Assembly (NCBI GenBank): GCA_003024985.2 | Contig: PXIH01S0018005.1 | Length of the DNA stretch: 18,893 nt | Reading direction: 5' to 3' (one strand) | Source: Euperipatoides rowelli | Taxonomy: Eukaryota > Onychophora > Udeonychophora > Euonychophora > Peripatopsidae | Shown: positions 9,771-18,210 of the stretch, one piece after another | Layout: every line of letters starts with the position of its first letter | How positions within the stretch are numbered: position 1 is the stretch's first letter | The notes under the pieces: model-generated | What the model saw: only the letters and a program-made list of their open reading frames with translations | What the model was told of the DNA's origin: nothing | Database searches by the model: none | Translations under genes and position numbers: made by a program

Positions 9771-9866
9771 TCTATAAAAGTTTTTTTTTAAAGAAACTGT
9801 ACAGGAATAATTGTGTGCGTGCATTTTAATTTATTAGAAATTTTTACTTAAATTATATATTATAAC

Positions 9867-9907
9867 ATGAAATTCAGTGCTGCCAGTTTCACTCTTCCTC
9901 ACGTCAG
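9867..9907 (+). CDS. Candidate first coding exon with perfect splice donor
   Basis: An ATG with A at -3 opens 13 codons (starting MKFSAASFTLPHV) plus two bases. It ends at CAG/GTAAGTTG, a consensus animal 5' splice site. The bases are less AT-rich than the immediate surroundings. It leaves a phase-2 junction (two bases, AG, of a split codon). The candidate terminal exon beginning at 15181 on the same strand supplies exactly one base to complete a codon, so the two could join directly or through other exons. Nearer acceptors exist, for example TTTATTTACAG at about 10388-10399, but they give short products or immediate stops. No protein family is recognised. An alternative is a chance ATG and donor in intergenic DNA. 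Confidence 0.25.
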
Positions 9908-10306
9908 GTAAGTTGCTTTGCTTTTATAATTAATTAACCTATGCTAATTTGAAAATGTTTATCTTTAATCAGTTTATGTTTATGTCATTTAAAATAAAAA
10001 TCATTATTTTTGATTACTATTTTAATGAGCTTTTTAATGATTTTTATTTTCTAATGACAGATAACTTTATTATAAACTATACACAATATAGCCAGGTTTT
10101 GTTTTCTTTTTCTCATTGCCGCGTTGTGGTATTAGTTACCGGTACAAAGAAATTTAATTGATAATTTTGTCATATTGTCTTATCTGTAAAATTAAAAAAA
10201 ACAACCACATGTGAAGTACTCTAGGCTTTTCATTAAACCTTGAAAAGTTTTGAATGGAAAAAGATGGGACTTCTGGTTTGACTCAACTTCTTCGATTAAC
10301 ATAGAT
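9908..10306. other. T-rich stretch, possible intron
   Basis: T-rich on the plus strand, with a 70-codon phenylalanine-rich frame (from 9949) that reflects base composition. If the exon at 9867-9907 is real, this is the start of its intron. Confidence 0.4.
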
Positions 10307-10620
10307 GATACGTCACACAAGCATCTAGAAACTGAAAGGCCTAAGTCCCATTTAGTCACATGATCAATATGTATAGCAGCCTTATTTTTTATTTACAGTC
10401 CTAACCTTACCGTAACCCTGAACCCTAACTCCAACTAAGTAGTGTGAAATTCACTATGCTCAAATCCTAGGATAATCTAGAGGTGAAATAATAGTTTTTG
10501 ATCCATTTCGATAATTTTGACCAAGCCCTTACCGTAATGATGAAAATACATGTACAGATGTTTAAAATGTGGTAAAAATGGGAGTTAGGCCATTCAGTTT
10601 TTAGGTCACAGGACGCCATC
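10307..10620. mobile_element. MITE with about 55-bp terminal inverted repeats (314 bp)
   Basis: The left arm (10307-10362) and the complement of the right arm (10620 back to 10567) share AAACTGAA(A/T)GGCCTAA, then (G/C)TCCCATTT and a following CACAT. The outer parts align less well (GATACGTCAC against GATGGCGTCC). The interior contains degenerate CCTAACC-type repeats (10400-10435) and a segment shared with the element at 9548-9770. No coding capacity. Flanking duplications are not convincing, so the superfamily is open. Confidence 0.55.
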
Positions 10621-11676
10621 TTTATTTCTTTGCTCCATGATTTCAATGCACAGTTATTATTGCACTAGTAATAATAATTATAATATGCATTACTTTATAA
10701 TACAGTATTATAAAATAGGTACTGAAAAACCTGCTTATTTAGCTGTGAAAATTGTCCTTGCCTCAGGACAATTTAATTTTTAATGGACTTTGGGTCATAG
10801 AAACAATTTATCAAAACTTTTTTCATGACTCAAAAAATGAATAGAAAAAAAAAATGCTAACATTTAATTTTTAATTTAAAATCAAGGTTTATAGTTTTGT
10901 TGTTATTCCATTAATGTTTAATTGACGACCCCTTAATAACCGGTCATGTGTCTCACTACTCATGTACTTAGAAAAATACTATCTAAATGATTCAGCATTT
11001 TATTTGTAATTATATTTTACAAGGGAAATAAACATTTTTCTAGTCAGCTTTTAAAATTACGTGATTGAAATTACTGTCAGACGTGTAAGCCTACTGTGGT
11101 ACTTTATCACTGATCACTGTGTGAGTGTTATTTTTCTGTTGGCACATTCTTCTCCCATTAACTTTCAATAATGTAACCTATAGCCTTAAATAACAACAGT
11201 ATAGATAATTATAATTCCCCCTTTTTTTTTTTTAATTTAAAAATAAACAGAATAAAATGGAGAAATGTTTATGTTTGCGGAAATTTCTTCTAATGGTGTC
11301 AGATTTCATCTGCTATTGTCAGAAATCTTTTTTTTTCTTCTTCTTTCTTTCTTTTTAACACTGACAATCAACTTGTGATGAATAACTTGATGGTTTTTTA
11401 AAAGCTTTTAAAAATAAACGAAATTAATCAAATTCTGACATTTTTGAGTGTTTGAAATCATGATATTTGAAATTTGGAGGAGCATTTATTAACTTAAAAC
11501 AGGATGGAAATAATGGAAGACAAAAATAAGGAAATTCCAAATGGAAAGTCTAAACAAATAAAAGAAATAAAAAAAAATAATTAAAGATTGCTTTTAGAAT
11601 TACAAATTTTTGAAAGGGACAATATTTAGTTGGATTTGTTTCAACACATGAAAAAATAAATGTCTACTACAGGTCT
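10621..11676. other. AT-rich non-coding stretch with one strong hairpin
   Basis: No gene is seen. Poly-T and CT-rich simple sequence occurs at 11220-11235 and 11328-11356. The only structural feature is the hairpin at 10749-10774. Confidence 0.55.
10749..10774. repeat. Perfect 10-bp hairpin
   Basis: AAATTGTCCT, a six-base loop (TGCCTC) and AGGACAATTT form a perfect compact stem-loop. Pairing does not extend further. Function unknown. Confidence 0.6.
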
Positions 11677-11753
11677 TGGGGAGGAAAAATTTGTGAATAT
11701 AAGATGGCAAAGGTGCTGCATTGTACCTTACCATTAACTGTGGTTAATGTGAT
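11677..11753. repeat. Diverged repeat family, copy A
   Basis: Contains GGGGAGGAAAAATTT, then GATGGCAAAGGTGCTG and TTACCATTAACTGTGGT. These words match copies C and D in the same order. The copy ends just before a MITE insertion. Confidence 0.4.
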
Positions 11754-11766
11754 AGAAGAATTAAAC

Positions 11767-12181
11767 GGTTAGGGTACGCTTTTATCATCAGGAAGCTTTA
11801 GGGAAATATCTAGATTTAATTTAACGAATCACTAGATTAGACACACCTTCAATTTTGCTTATGGAAGAACACTTCGTTTTCTATACATTTTGATCGTTTA
11901 AAAAAAAACAAGCTAGGTTTTGCACTATTTTATGTCAGCAGATAGAGGTATTATCTAGTTAATAGTTTTTTGATGAAGGAAGGTGGTATCTACAAGAAAT
12001 GGCGTTTTAATGGCTTAAACGATTGTTAACGAAATTTTTTTTTATAAAACAATCAATATCTATAGAAAACAAAGTGTTCTTCCATAGCCCAAATTGGAGG
12101 TAAATGTCTAATCTATTATTTTGTTAAATTAAATCTGGATATTTCCCTAAAGCTTCCTGCAGATGAAAGCGTACCGTAACC
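11767..12181. mobile_element. MITE with about 145-bp terminal inverted repeats (415 bp)
   Basis: The left end GGTTAGGGTACGCTTTTATC and the complement of the right end, GGTTACGGTACGCTTTCATC, start arms of roughly 145 bases (11767-11911 and 12035-12181). The arms share long stretches such as AGGAAGCTTTAGGGAAATAT, AGATTTAATTTAAC, TAGATTAGACA and TATGGAAGAACACTT. The flanking octamers are AATTAAAC and AATTAAAA, 7 of 8 identical, suggesting an 8-bp target duplication typical of hAT. The roughly 120-bp loop has no coding potential. The minus-strand open frame near 12147-12350 overlaps the right arm and is not a gene on its own. The large arms would form a long perfect-looking hairpin in single-stranded DNA or RNA. 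Confidence 0.8.
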
Positions 12182-12204
12182 AATTAAAAATATTATTAGT
12201 ATCG

Positions 12205-12265
12205 ACTGGAGAGAGTACTGTAGCAAGAGGAAAGTTTGCAAAAGAGAAATGGTAAAGATACTGTA
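12205..12265. repeat. Diverged repeat family, copy B
   Basis: GCAAGAGGAAAGTTTGCAAA followed by GAGAAATGGTAAAGATACTG parallels copies C and D in order, but is the weakest match. It follows the MITE target site directly. Removing the MITE places it about 100 bases from copy A. Confidence 0.3.
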
Positions 12266-12534
12266 ATGAACTCACTCTTGCTGGTCCACTACACGGAATG
12301 AAAGAAGAATAGTTTACTGTCTTACCACCAACACGGCAGTATTCACTCATTGGCAGTCACAAACGGTTCCTACAGTGCCAACAGGTAAAGCTAATTGTAG
12401 ACTATGGATTGAATGTAGCAGCAAGCAAAAAGGAAAGAAACAATGCACAAAACAACCAAGTATAAACTGGTTTACTATTCACAAATGGCAGAAAAACAAT
12501 AAATATTAAAGTGCATAAATGTTGATAGACTTAC

Positions 12535-12589
12535 CAGAACAGGTAGAAAATAACAGCAGTATCCATGATACTAGTACGCCACTTGACAT
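12535..12589 (-). CDS. Candidate first exon encoding a signal peptide
   Basis: On the minus strand an ATG (A at -3) opens 18 codons plus one base and ends at CTG/GTAAGTC, a near-consensus 5' splice site. The peptide begins MSSGVLVSWILLLFSTCS. It has a short polar start, a hydrophobic core of about ten residues (VLVSWILLLF) and a small-residue, cysteine-containing tail that fits a signal-peptidase region. Downstream on the minus strand a pyrimidine-rich tract leads to possible acceptors near 12395. One keeps the frame open for only about 14 more codons, ending in a CxC and a stop, so a very short secreted peptide or a decayed gene is possible. No family is recognised. The signal-peptide look plus splice donor is suggestive, not proof. 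Confidence 0.3.
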
Positions 12590-13003
12590 TCTGCGTACAA
12601 GAAGTGAGTAACAAACTAGTCAATGCTTTCTTGGTAATGCCTAACAGCATAAACGTAACTATCCGGTAACAGTGACATGATAGTGTACCTTAGATTTACC
12701 ACAAAGCACTGCAAAACTTCCCAGGTGCACTTGTTTGGCTAGAATCGTAATTCTTTATAAGACTGTTTTTCAAAATGGGGCACTTATTTGGGTTACATGG
12801 AAACATTCTCCTGAACCTTAGATGAGTAACTAGGGGGCGTTGCTGCATGACACAGCTTGGATTTCTTTCAGAGGATCAAAATTTTTAAGTGTGGTGATGG
12901 CACACTTGTTTGACGATGGTGCTGCTTTACCTAACTTTGGCTAAGAAATAGGATGACACTTATTTGGTGGATTGCACCCTTTGATGGCATTCCACGGTAA
13001 TAC
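12590..13003. other. Less AT-rich stretch upstream of the minus-strand candidate exon
   Basis: If the signal-peptide exon is real this would be its 5' flank; no TATA box is evident. Words of the form CACTT(A/G)TTTGG recur at about 12729, 12781, 12903 and 12957, suggesting a decayed short repeat. No open frame of interest. Confidence 0.35.
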
Positions 13004-13092
13004 CAATTAAGGGGGTGGAGGAGTAAGAAGAAAATTTCCAATTGGGAGATGGCAAAGCGTGGGCAGAATAGATTGGCTGTTACCAATTCTGC
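13004..13092. repeat. Diverged repeat family, copy C
   Basis: CAATTAAGGGGGTGGAGGAG, then GAAAATTTCCAATTGGGAGA, TGGCAAAGCGTGGGC and AGAATAGATTGGCTGTTACC. It aligns along its length with copy D, 140 bases downstream, at roughly 70% identity by eye. Confidence 0.55.
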
Positions 13093-13143
13093 TTTGAAGA
13101 TAAAAAATTGAAAGTATTATTTAGATTGAAAACATGACAGTTT

Positions 13144-13243
13144 CAATTGAGGGTGGAAGGGAACAGGAAGAGGTATTTTCAAATGGGAACTGGTAAGGGT
13201 GCTGATAGAATAAATTGCCTGTTACCATTAACTGTGGTAACAA
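13144..13243. repeat. Diverged repeat family, copy D
   Basis: CAATTGAGGGTGGAAGGGAA, then TATTTTCAAATGGGAACTGG, TAAGGGTGCTGATAGAATAA and ATTGCCTGTTACCATTAACT. It ends in a short palindrome GTTACCA..TGGTAAC. It matches copy C throughout and copy A in its second half. Confidence 0.55.
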
Positions 13244-13349
13244 GCAAACATAGTCATTCTGTATCCCTTCAACTAATTCAACCATCATTGTAACATTAAT
13301 AGACTATAGAAACTCATGATACAGAACCATGCTAAAGTGTATTTGTAAC

Positions 13350-13760
13350 AAACAATTTTTTTTTTTTTTTTTGGTAATTTTTTTTTAATAATTTTGTTGG
13401 CAAGAAATAGGAGTTTTTGGAGTGTGTATGTGTGTTTTTGTTTTTAGATTATATTAAATTTGGCCAACAGTTTTAAATGGTAAATGAAGATGAGAAAGTT
13501 TTTGAATTTTGTTTTTGATATAGGCCCTACTTTCTAAATAATGTAGAAATGGTAAATTTTTTTTTTTTTTAGTGAGCTATTTTGTAGTTAGGGAATTAAT
13601 TTTTTTTTTTGTATATTAAAGAAACTTAAAGGTTCTAATGTAACAGATTTTTTTAAATTTTTTATTATTATTGATTTTCCAAAAAAAATTACTAACAAAA
13701 AAAAAATACACTGGAAAAAAAATAATTTAAAATGCATAAAAAAAAAGTTATTGATAAAAT
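13350..13760. repeat. Low-complexity poly-T / poly-A stretch
   Basis: Contains T runs of ten to nearly twenty bases around 13357-13388, 13557-13570 and 13600-13610, and A runs around 13680-13745. No gene is visible. It could be relics of retroposed tails, but no inserted body is recognisable. Confidence 0.6.
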
Positions 13761-14068
13761 TTTAAAATTATTCCTATCCTTTGACTTAGGTTACAAATTG
13801 AAGCTTCACATTTTTTTTTGGGTCTGAGATTAATTTGATGACGAAATTCTTTCTGCAACTGTTTTCTTTGTAATGATTTAACATGTAAATAGAAGTATAT
13901 TTAACTTGTATTAAAGGTCATTTTAATTTAAAAAAACAAAAACAAATTGTACCATAATAGCACAAAGGATGAATTTGATTATGATTTTTTACAAGTATTT
14001 AAACAATTAGTCTATAGATTTCCAGCCTTAAGCTGACCAAGATAACAAATATTCTATAGTCTCTAAGC
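13761..14068. other. AT-rich non-coding stretch
   Basis: No coding, RNA or mobile-element signal was seen. Confidence 0.55.
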
Positions 14069-14685
14069 CAGCGTTTCTCAACCAGAGTTCTCCAACATAT
14101 CATCAGGGGTTCTGTGAGAAAATATGGAACAAATAAAATGTTTTGTCATTTATTCTTTATTTATTATTTTTTGCATTTTGTATAACATTTTGGTAATTTA
14201 GTTTCAAATCAAGTGAAAATCATTTAATTTGGCACTCAAAAGTATCAAAATATCTTCAAATTAATCTAAGAAAATTATTAAAACTTGACGTGATGAAATA
14301 AGAATAATTGTACCGCCAAGAAAAAAAAAGAGCGGTTGTCTAGTTAGTTAAAACAATTCCTTTCACCTGCTGAATTCTTCATATTTTAATCTTTCCTCGC
14401 TATCTTTGTTTTGCTTTAACAACACTTGAAGGCTGATGTTTTTGTTTTTAACGCGTGATGTAAAACCAATCCAATGCATGGTCGTTTGCTATTTCAAAGA
14501 ATTGTAGTATACCTATATATATTGTATGTACCCATATAGCAGCTATTTACAAATATATTTTCTAGGCAATTTTATCTCCCCCCCCCCCTACCCCTTGCAT
14601 CAACTTTTCATAGGCAATGGTCCCTCAGAATATACAAAAAAATATTTTAGGTGTTCCTCCATCCAATAAATGTTTGGAAACACTG
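14069..14685. mobile_element. Non-autonomous hAT-like DNA transposon (617 bp)
   Basis: The left end CAGCGTTTCTCAACCAG and the complement of the right end, CAGTGTTTCCAAACATT, match at most of the first 15 positions. They begin with CAG(C/T)G, the hallmark of many animal hAT elements of the CAGNGTTTCTCAACC type. Subterminal GGGGTTCTGTGAGAAAATAT-like sequence is also typical. The flanking octamers CTCTAAGC and CTTTAATA share 5 of 8 bases, compatible with an old target duplication. The interior has no transposase and includes a C11 tract (14578-14588). It is probably an internally deleted derivative mobilised in trans. The call rests on the ends; the weak target duplication is the main doubt. Confidence 0.7.
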
Positions 14686-14693
14686 CTTTAATA

Positions 14694-15180
14694 TATAAGC
14701 AATGAAGGGTTATCCAACTGTCATACTGGATTTCACTGTTGTCATGGCAACAGTATCTTGGCTTCTGCAGTTGTATTGCTTGGGTTTAAAACATGTGTTT
14801 ATTGGTGATTTATTGTTGTGTCTAACTTCGTTCAATATTGTTTCCCTGTGTATGGTATTGAATAAATGTGTTTTATTAGCTTTTATTCCTTATCTCCAAT
14901 GAATGTGAAACAGATGAGCTAATGTTATCTGTGTCCCTCCATACACAATTTAAGAGATTAAGGACATAAATATTATTATTTGGTCAGTTAAGTGTGATAT
15001 TTTTAATTTAATGAAAGGGATTCGTGGGTCTAATCAATAGCTAAATATACTGTAAACATAAACAGTAATATTGTTTTGAGCAATTTTGAGAAATGATGGG
15101 CTCAAACAAAATATTGTTAATTATTGTAGACAAAGCTGTAAATATTATTTTTTTATTCTTTTAACACATTTTCTATATAG
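14694..15180. other. Non-coding stretch with one hydrophobic open frame
   Basis: A 66-codon frame at 14702-14902 is rich in Leu, Val and Phe and could resemble membrane segments, but the T-rich composition gives that look automatically. It has no family signature, clear acceptor or donor. If the terminal exon at 15181 is real, this is intron. Confidence 0.4.
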
Positions 15181-15307
15181 GACTAAAATAATGTTAGCTG
15201 TGAAGGATCAAAGATCTTTGTTAGTTGAAGTTAACTCTTATAGGCTAGTTTGTTTATTGAGATTTTCACCAGATGGTATTGCTGATCATTTGAAAAACAA
15301 ATGCTAG
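15181..15307 (+). CDS. Candidate terminal coding exon of an unknown gene
   Basis: The stretch is preceded by a long T-rich tract ending in TATATAG, a good animal 3' splice site. Taking one leftover base first, it stays open for 41 codons to TAG. The encoded segment includes MLAVKDQRSLLVEVNSYRL then VCLLRFSPDGIADHL and ends KNKC. It has a balanced amino-acid mix unlike the Phe/Asn/Lys-rich noise elsewhere. An AATAAA poly(A) signal lies about 100 bases after the stop. The entry phase fits the donor of the candidate first exon at 9867-9907. RFSPDG recalls the end of some WD-repeat blades, but one match is too little to assign a fold. It could also be a fragment of an unrecognised transposon. Confidence 0.3.
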
Positions 15308-15336
15308 CATTCTTTTTTTTTCCCCTCTTTTAATTT

Positions 15337-15363
15337 TTTATTTATTTATTTATTTATTTTTAT
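15337..15363. repeat. (TTTA)n microsatellite
   Basis: Five to six consecutive TTTA units lie within a T-rich run. Confidence 0.8.
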
Positions 15364-15405
15364 TTGACAAAGTATAAGTCAAAATTGACTTTTTACCTGA
15401 AGAAC

Positions 15406-15411
15406 AATAAA
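15406..15411 (+). promoter_or_regulatory. Possible poly(A) signal AATAAA
   Basis: AATAAA is followed about 15 bases later by GCAC and a run of eight A. It suits the 3' end of the candidate terminal exon, or the 3' end of a retroposed copy. In AT-rich DNA this hexamer is common, so the weight is low. Confidence 0.25.
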
Positions 15412-15574
15412 GATTAGCACAAAAAAAACAAGAGATGGTAAAATTGTAGTGCATGGCAAACAATGAACAAGAATCATAACTTAGTAAAAGGGGATAGAAA
15501 AACACAACATTTTACAAAAAAATTAATTACAAATTAAGTATTGAGATGATCTATTTTCATCCCTTTCATAACTT

Positions 15575-15724
15575 CTTATAGTTATAACTTCTCACAGTGT
15601 TTGTTTCTTCTTTAATTACTAATTGTTGTTTCGACCTGACATTTATCAATGTTTTTAATCCAAGAGTTTTGTTTTAATGATAGTACTGAATTTGATGCCT
15701 CTTACCTTGTTTCTTACTTGCCAT
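15575..15724 (-). pseudogene. Decayed pogo/Tigger-like (CENP-B-type HTH) transposase N-terminus
   Basis: On the minus strand a strong-context ATG opens a frame beginning MASKKQGKRHQIQYYH. It meets one TAA, then continues as NKTLGLKTLINVRSKQQLVI and KEETNTVRSYNYKK before breaking up. The order (basic start, K-x-K-L-x-x-L-K-x-L-I-x-x-x-x-S-K-x-Q, then TNTVRS before a basic run) is that of the Psq/CENP-B helix-turn-helix at the start of Tigger and Jerky-like transposases. Only about 50 residues remain, with no DDE catalytic domain or terminal inverted repeat found. The LINE to its right lies on the opposite strand and may have truncated it. Family assignment is from remembered pattern, not a search. 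Confidence 0.4.
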
Positions 15725-15894
15725 TATTTGCTCTCCTGTCTAATTATTATTATGATCAACCATAGAACATCTTTCTCCAGTGCGGATCTGAAATTTTTTC
15801 GATTTGCACGAAGATGTGATAACCTTGATTCTTACATAATTAATAAGCTACATTAGGCTATATGTGAATTTATGGAAAAAGAGCAGGTAAATCT

Positions 15895-16290
15895 TTGAAG
15901 TTTAATTATCATATTGGAGTTATAACATCTTCGAAAAAATGCTGTAAGTATTATAGGCAAAACTCTATAAACTCGAATAATTTAACGACCATCAAAAATA
16001 ATGAAACTAAGTATATCTTGCCCAAATTGTTGTATACCAATGCTCGATCTGTGTATAATAAGATGGACGATATCAAAGCCTATGTTACTATTGAAAAACC
16101 GGATATTTTTGTTTTGACCAAATCAAATGATATCGAATCATTTGAATTTAAAGGTTACAAATCCTATGATTGCACTATAAATGGTATTGATAAAAAAAAA
16201 GGAGGAGGCGTATCGATCTACGTTGATTGTAAAATTACTGCTTTTTCGGTAAATATATTAACGATGACACAGTTGAATCAATTTCATTAA
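15895..16290 (+). pseudogene. LINE AP-endonuclease, N-terminal half
   Basis: A 131-codon open stretch. LYTNARSVYNKMDDI at about 16030-16074 is the first endonuclease block, with the metal-site Asn (16039-16041) kept. The next block, KPDIFVLTKSNDIES, normally reads T-E-S/T-W. Here the catalytic Glu position is Lys (16120-16122), and the residues usually following it appear deleted. GGGVSIYV (from 16201) is the typical glycine-rich strand. The frame is lost near 16255, where the continuation (INDDTVESISLTFR) moves to another frame. The start at 15895 is simply the first ATG; the real protein start is not defined. Confidence 0.8.
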
Positions 16291-16327
16291 CGTTCAGATT
16301 TAACTTTTACCCAGATCAATTCCCCTA

Positions 16328-16620
16328 ATGGGTCTTATTGCAATGTATTCTCCTCCAGATTATAAACATGCTGAGAATATTGCTAATTTTATATCTAGAT
16401 AGTGAATTAGACAGGATACTTATGATTAATACTAAAACAAACCTATTTATTTGAGGAGATTTTAATAACCTTAAAATTGGAGATATCGGTGGTATTAGAA
16501 ACTTTAAACAAATTCTCAATAAATCTACTAGGAAAAATCAAATCCTGGATAAATGTTTTCATTGATCTATTGTTTATTCTTCTGAAGTTAATGCCCCAAT
16601 ATCAACATCAGTTCACTGTT
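16328..16620 (+). pseudogene. LINE AP-endonuclease, C-terminal half
   Basis: MGLIAMYSPPDYKHAENIA (from 16328) continues the endonuclease. A frameshift near 16396-16400 leads to SELDRILMINTKTNLFI, then TGA (16452-16454) where the family has Trp, then GDFN (16455-16466), a catalytic motif that is intact. A second Trp-to-TGA change is at 16563-16565. The final S-D-H block reads S-V-H at 16608-16616, so the catalytic Asp is also replaced. With the Glu-to-Lys change upstream, the nuclease would be dead even without the stops. Confidence 0.75.
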
Positions 16621-17243
16621 TTGTAAAAATTTATTGCAAAGAATCGTTGAGTTCTTTCGATAGTCTTGGAACAAATAAAATTATTAATTGTCGTCCCAAA
16701 AGAAAATCATTGTATGAATCATTTGGAAGGATGATTTTTATCTGCTGATTGGTCCTGCCTTTATTTGGAAAATGATGTCACTAAAGCTACGGAACTATTT
16801 AATAACACTTAAATACTTATGAACTCTCCTTTCCAATCAGGGCAAAACAAGTGAAACAGACCATAGCCGGGTGAAATTCATGCATTAGCCAAACAAAAAA
16901 ATTATGCATTCAAATTAAATGATGCTCAACTGATAATGTCAACATCCAATAAAATAAAAATTGGTGTTAAAAATGCCAAGATGAAAGAGTTATATAGAAA
17001 TATGAAAAATATTTGATATGGATCTAAAAACTACTATAAAGTCATAAAAGATGCCACAGAAATAAATAAAAGGAAATCAAATCTGGTTTTCCCAGGTAAA
17101 ACGTTGCAGCAAACTTCTTTAGAAATTTTCAGACATTTTGAAAAAATTGCTAATAGTTGTCCACCTCTGAGTACCAGGTCAGTCCAAGCTAATGATAACT
17201 CACAATTCCTTGTGTTGACTATTTATGGTTAAAACACCAACTA
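16621..17243 (+). pseudogene. LINE linker between endonuclease and reverse transcriptase
   Basis: Recognisable only as broken coding sequence with scattered stops. Fragments include DWSCLYLENDVTKATELF (about 16747-16800), KQKNYAFKLNDAQLIMST (about 16894-16943), KELYRNMKNI and NYYKVIKDATEINKRKSN. This lysine-rich stretch corresponds to the region before the RT fingers in CR1-like proteins. It links the two domains and confirms that both belong to one insertion. Confidence 0.65.
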
Positions 17244-18210
17244 ATGAAGATTTCCCCTTATACTTCAACAGCTGTTGATGGTCTCCCAAATTTTTTACTT
17301 AAAGAATTTGCGGTTGAACTGTGTCAGCCTGTATCTCACGTCCTTAATTTATCCATGAAGCATTGTCTATTTCCTCATCAATGGAAACAATCATATCTTA
17401 TCCCCATACCCAAAGATAAAATTATTGACAGCCCTTCGGCCATTCGATCTATATCAATCCCCCTTCCTTGGCTAATATTGGAGAATGCCATGTTTTTAAG
17501 CATTTACTCCCTCAAATTATTAATAAATTAGATGTAAACCAGTTTGGTGGAATTCCAGGTCGATCCACTTGTCAATATTTGACACTTTACCTGGATTCCG
17601 TATTTGTGGAAATGGATTTGCTTGGTCATAAAGCTATTTCTGTAATTACCGATTTTATGTGAGCGTTTGATAGTATCAATCAATCAAAATCTGTTCATTG
17701 ATTCGCTTATTGGTATGCAGGTCATTGTGCAACTTATTAATTGGTTTCAATCATATTTGTCAAACATGTCTCAACTTATTAGAATCCCTGGTTCCAATGA
17801 ATCACTTATATTTAAAACTTCCAACGGAGTGCCTCAGGGATCAGTCCTGGGTGAACTAATATGTATCATCACTACTAATAAAATTGGACTTAATTTTAAC
17901 AAAAGATTTTTAATTTCAATGATGACATTACCCTTGTAGTTACAGGTAATAATTCCCAACTAAACAATATAAGTCAATTCAAAGTGAATCTAATGACTGG
18001 AATGCTACTCAATCTAAACAAATCATGCACTATGTTTCATGATTTTTCTAATAATCCTATTACAATTGATGACTTTGTTGATGATACTAAAATCAAATTA
18101 TGCAATGAATGTAAAATCTTTGGTGTTGTGTTCCAGTCAAATTTAAAATGGGACGCTCATGTAGCTAAAATAATTAATACTACTATGAAAAAGTTTTTTT
18201 CTGCTATATA
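17244..18210 (+). pseudogene. LINE reverse transcriptase domain
   Basis: The first blocks are VDGLPNFLLKEF, then NLSMKHCLFPHQWKQSYLIP, the usual fingers sequence. A frameshift near 17465 precedes SLANIGECHVFKHLLPQI and NQFGGIPGRSTCQYLTLYL. Motif A reads DFM-stop-AFD (17651-17671): both Asp are kept but TGA replaces one residue, and the frame shifts again just after. Motif B, NGVPQGSVLG (17823-17852), is intact. A further shift leads to motif C, FNDD at 17915-17926 in place of the usual YADD: the two catalytic Asp survive while Tyr and Ala are changed. The thumb follows, with LLNLNKSCTMF and IFGVVFQSNLKWDAHV, ending in TAA. RNA-templated DNA synthesis was its ancestral role; this copy cannot make the protein. 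Confidence 0.85.

Noticed and set aside
9949-10161. 70-codon Phe/Ile-rich ORF
   Set aside because: Composition is what T-rich DNA yields; no domain, splice or start context.
10395-10440. Degenerate CCTAACC words as telomere-like repeat
   Set aside because: Only a few imperfect units inside a MITE; not a telomeric tract.
12147-12350. 67-codon minus-strand ORF containing two cysteines
   Set aside because: It starts right after an in-frame stop and runs into the right arm of the MITE at 11767-12181, so its C-terminus is transposon sequence; no acceptor gives it the right phase from the signal-peptide exon.
14702-14902. Hydrophobic 66-codon ORF resembling membrane segments
   Set aside because: T-rich composition explains the hydrophobicity; no family signature or splice support.
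16325-16519. 64-codon minus-strand ORF
   Set aside because: Antisense shadow of the LINE endonuclease.
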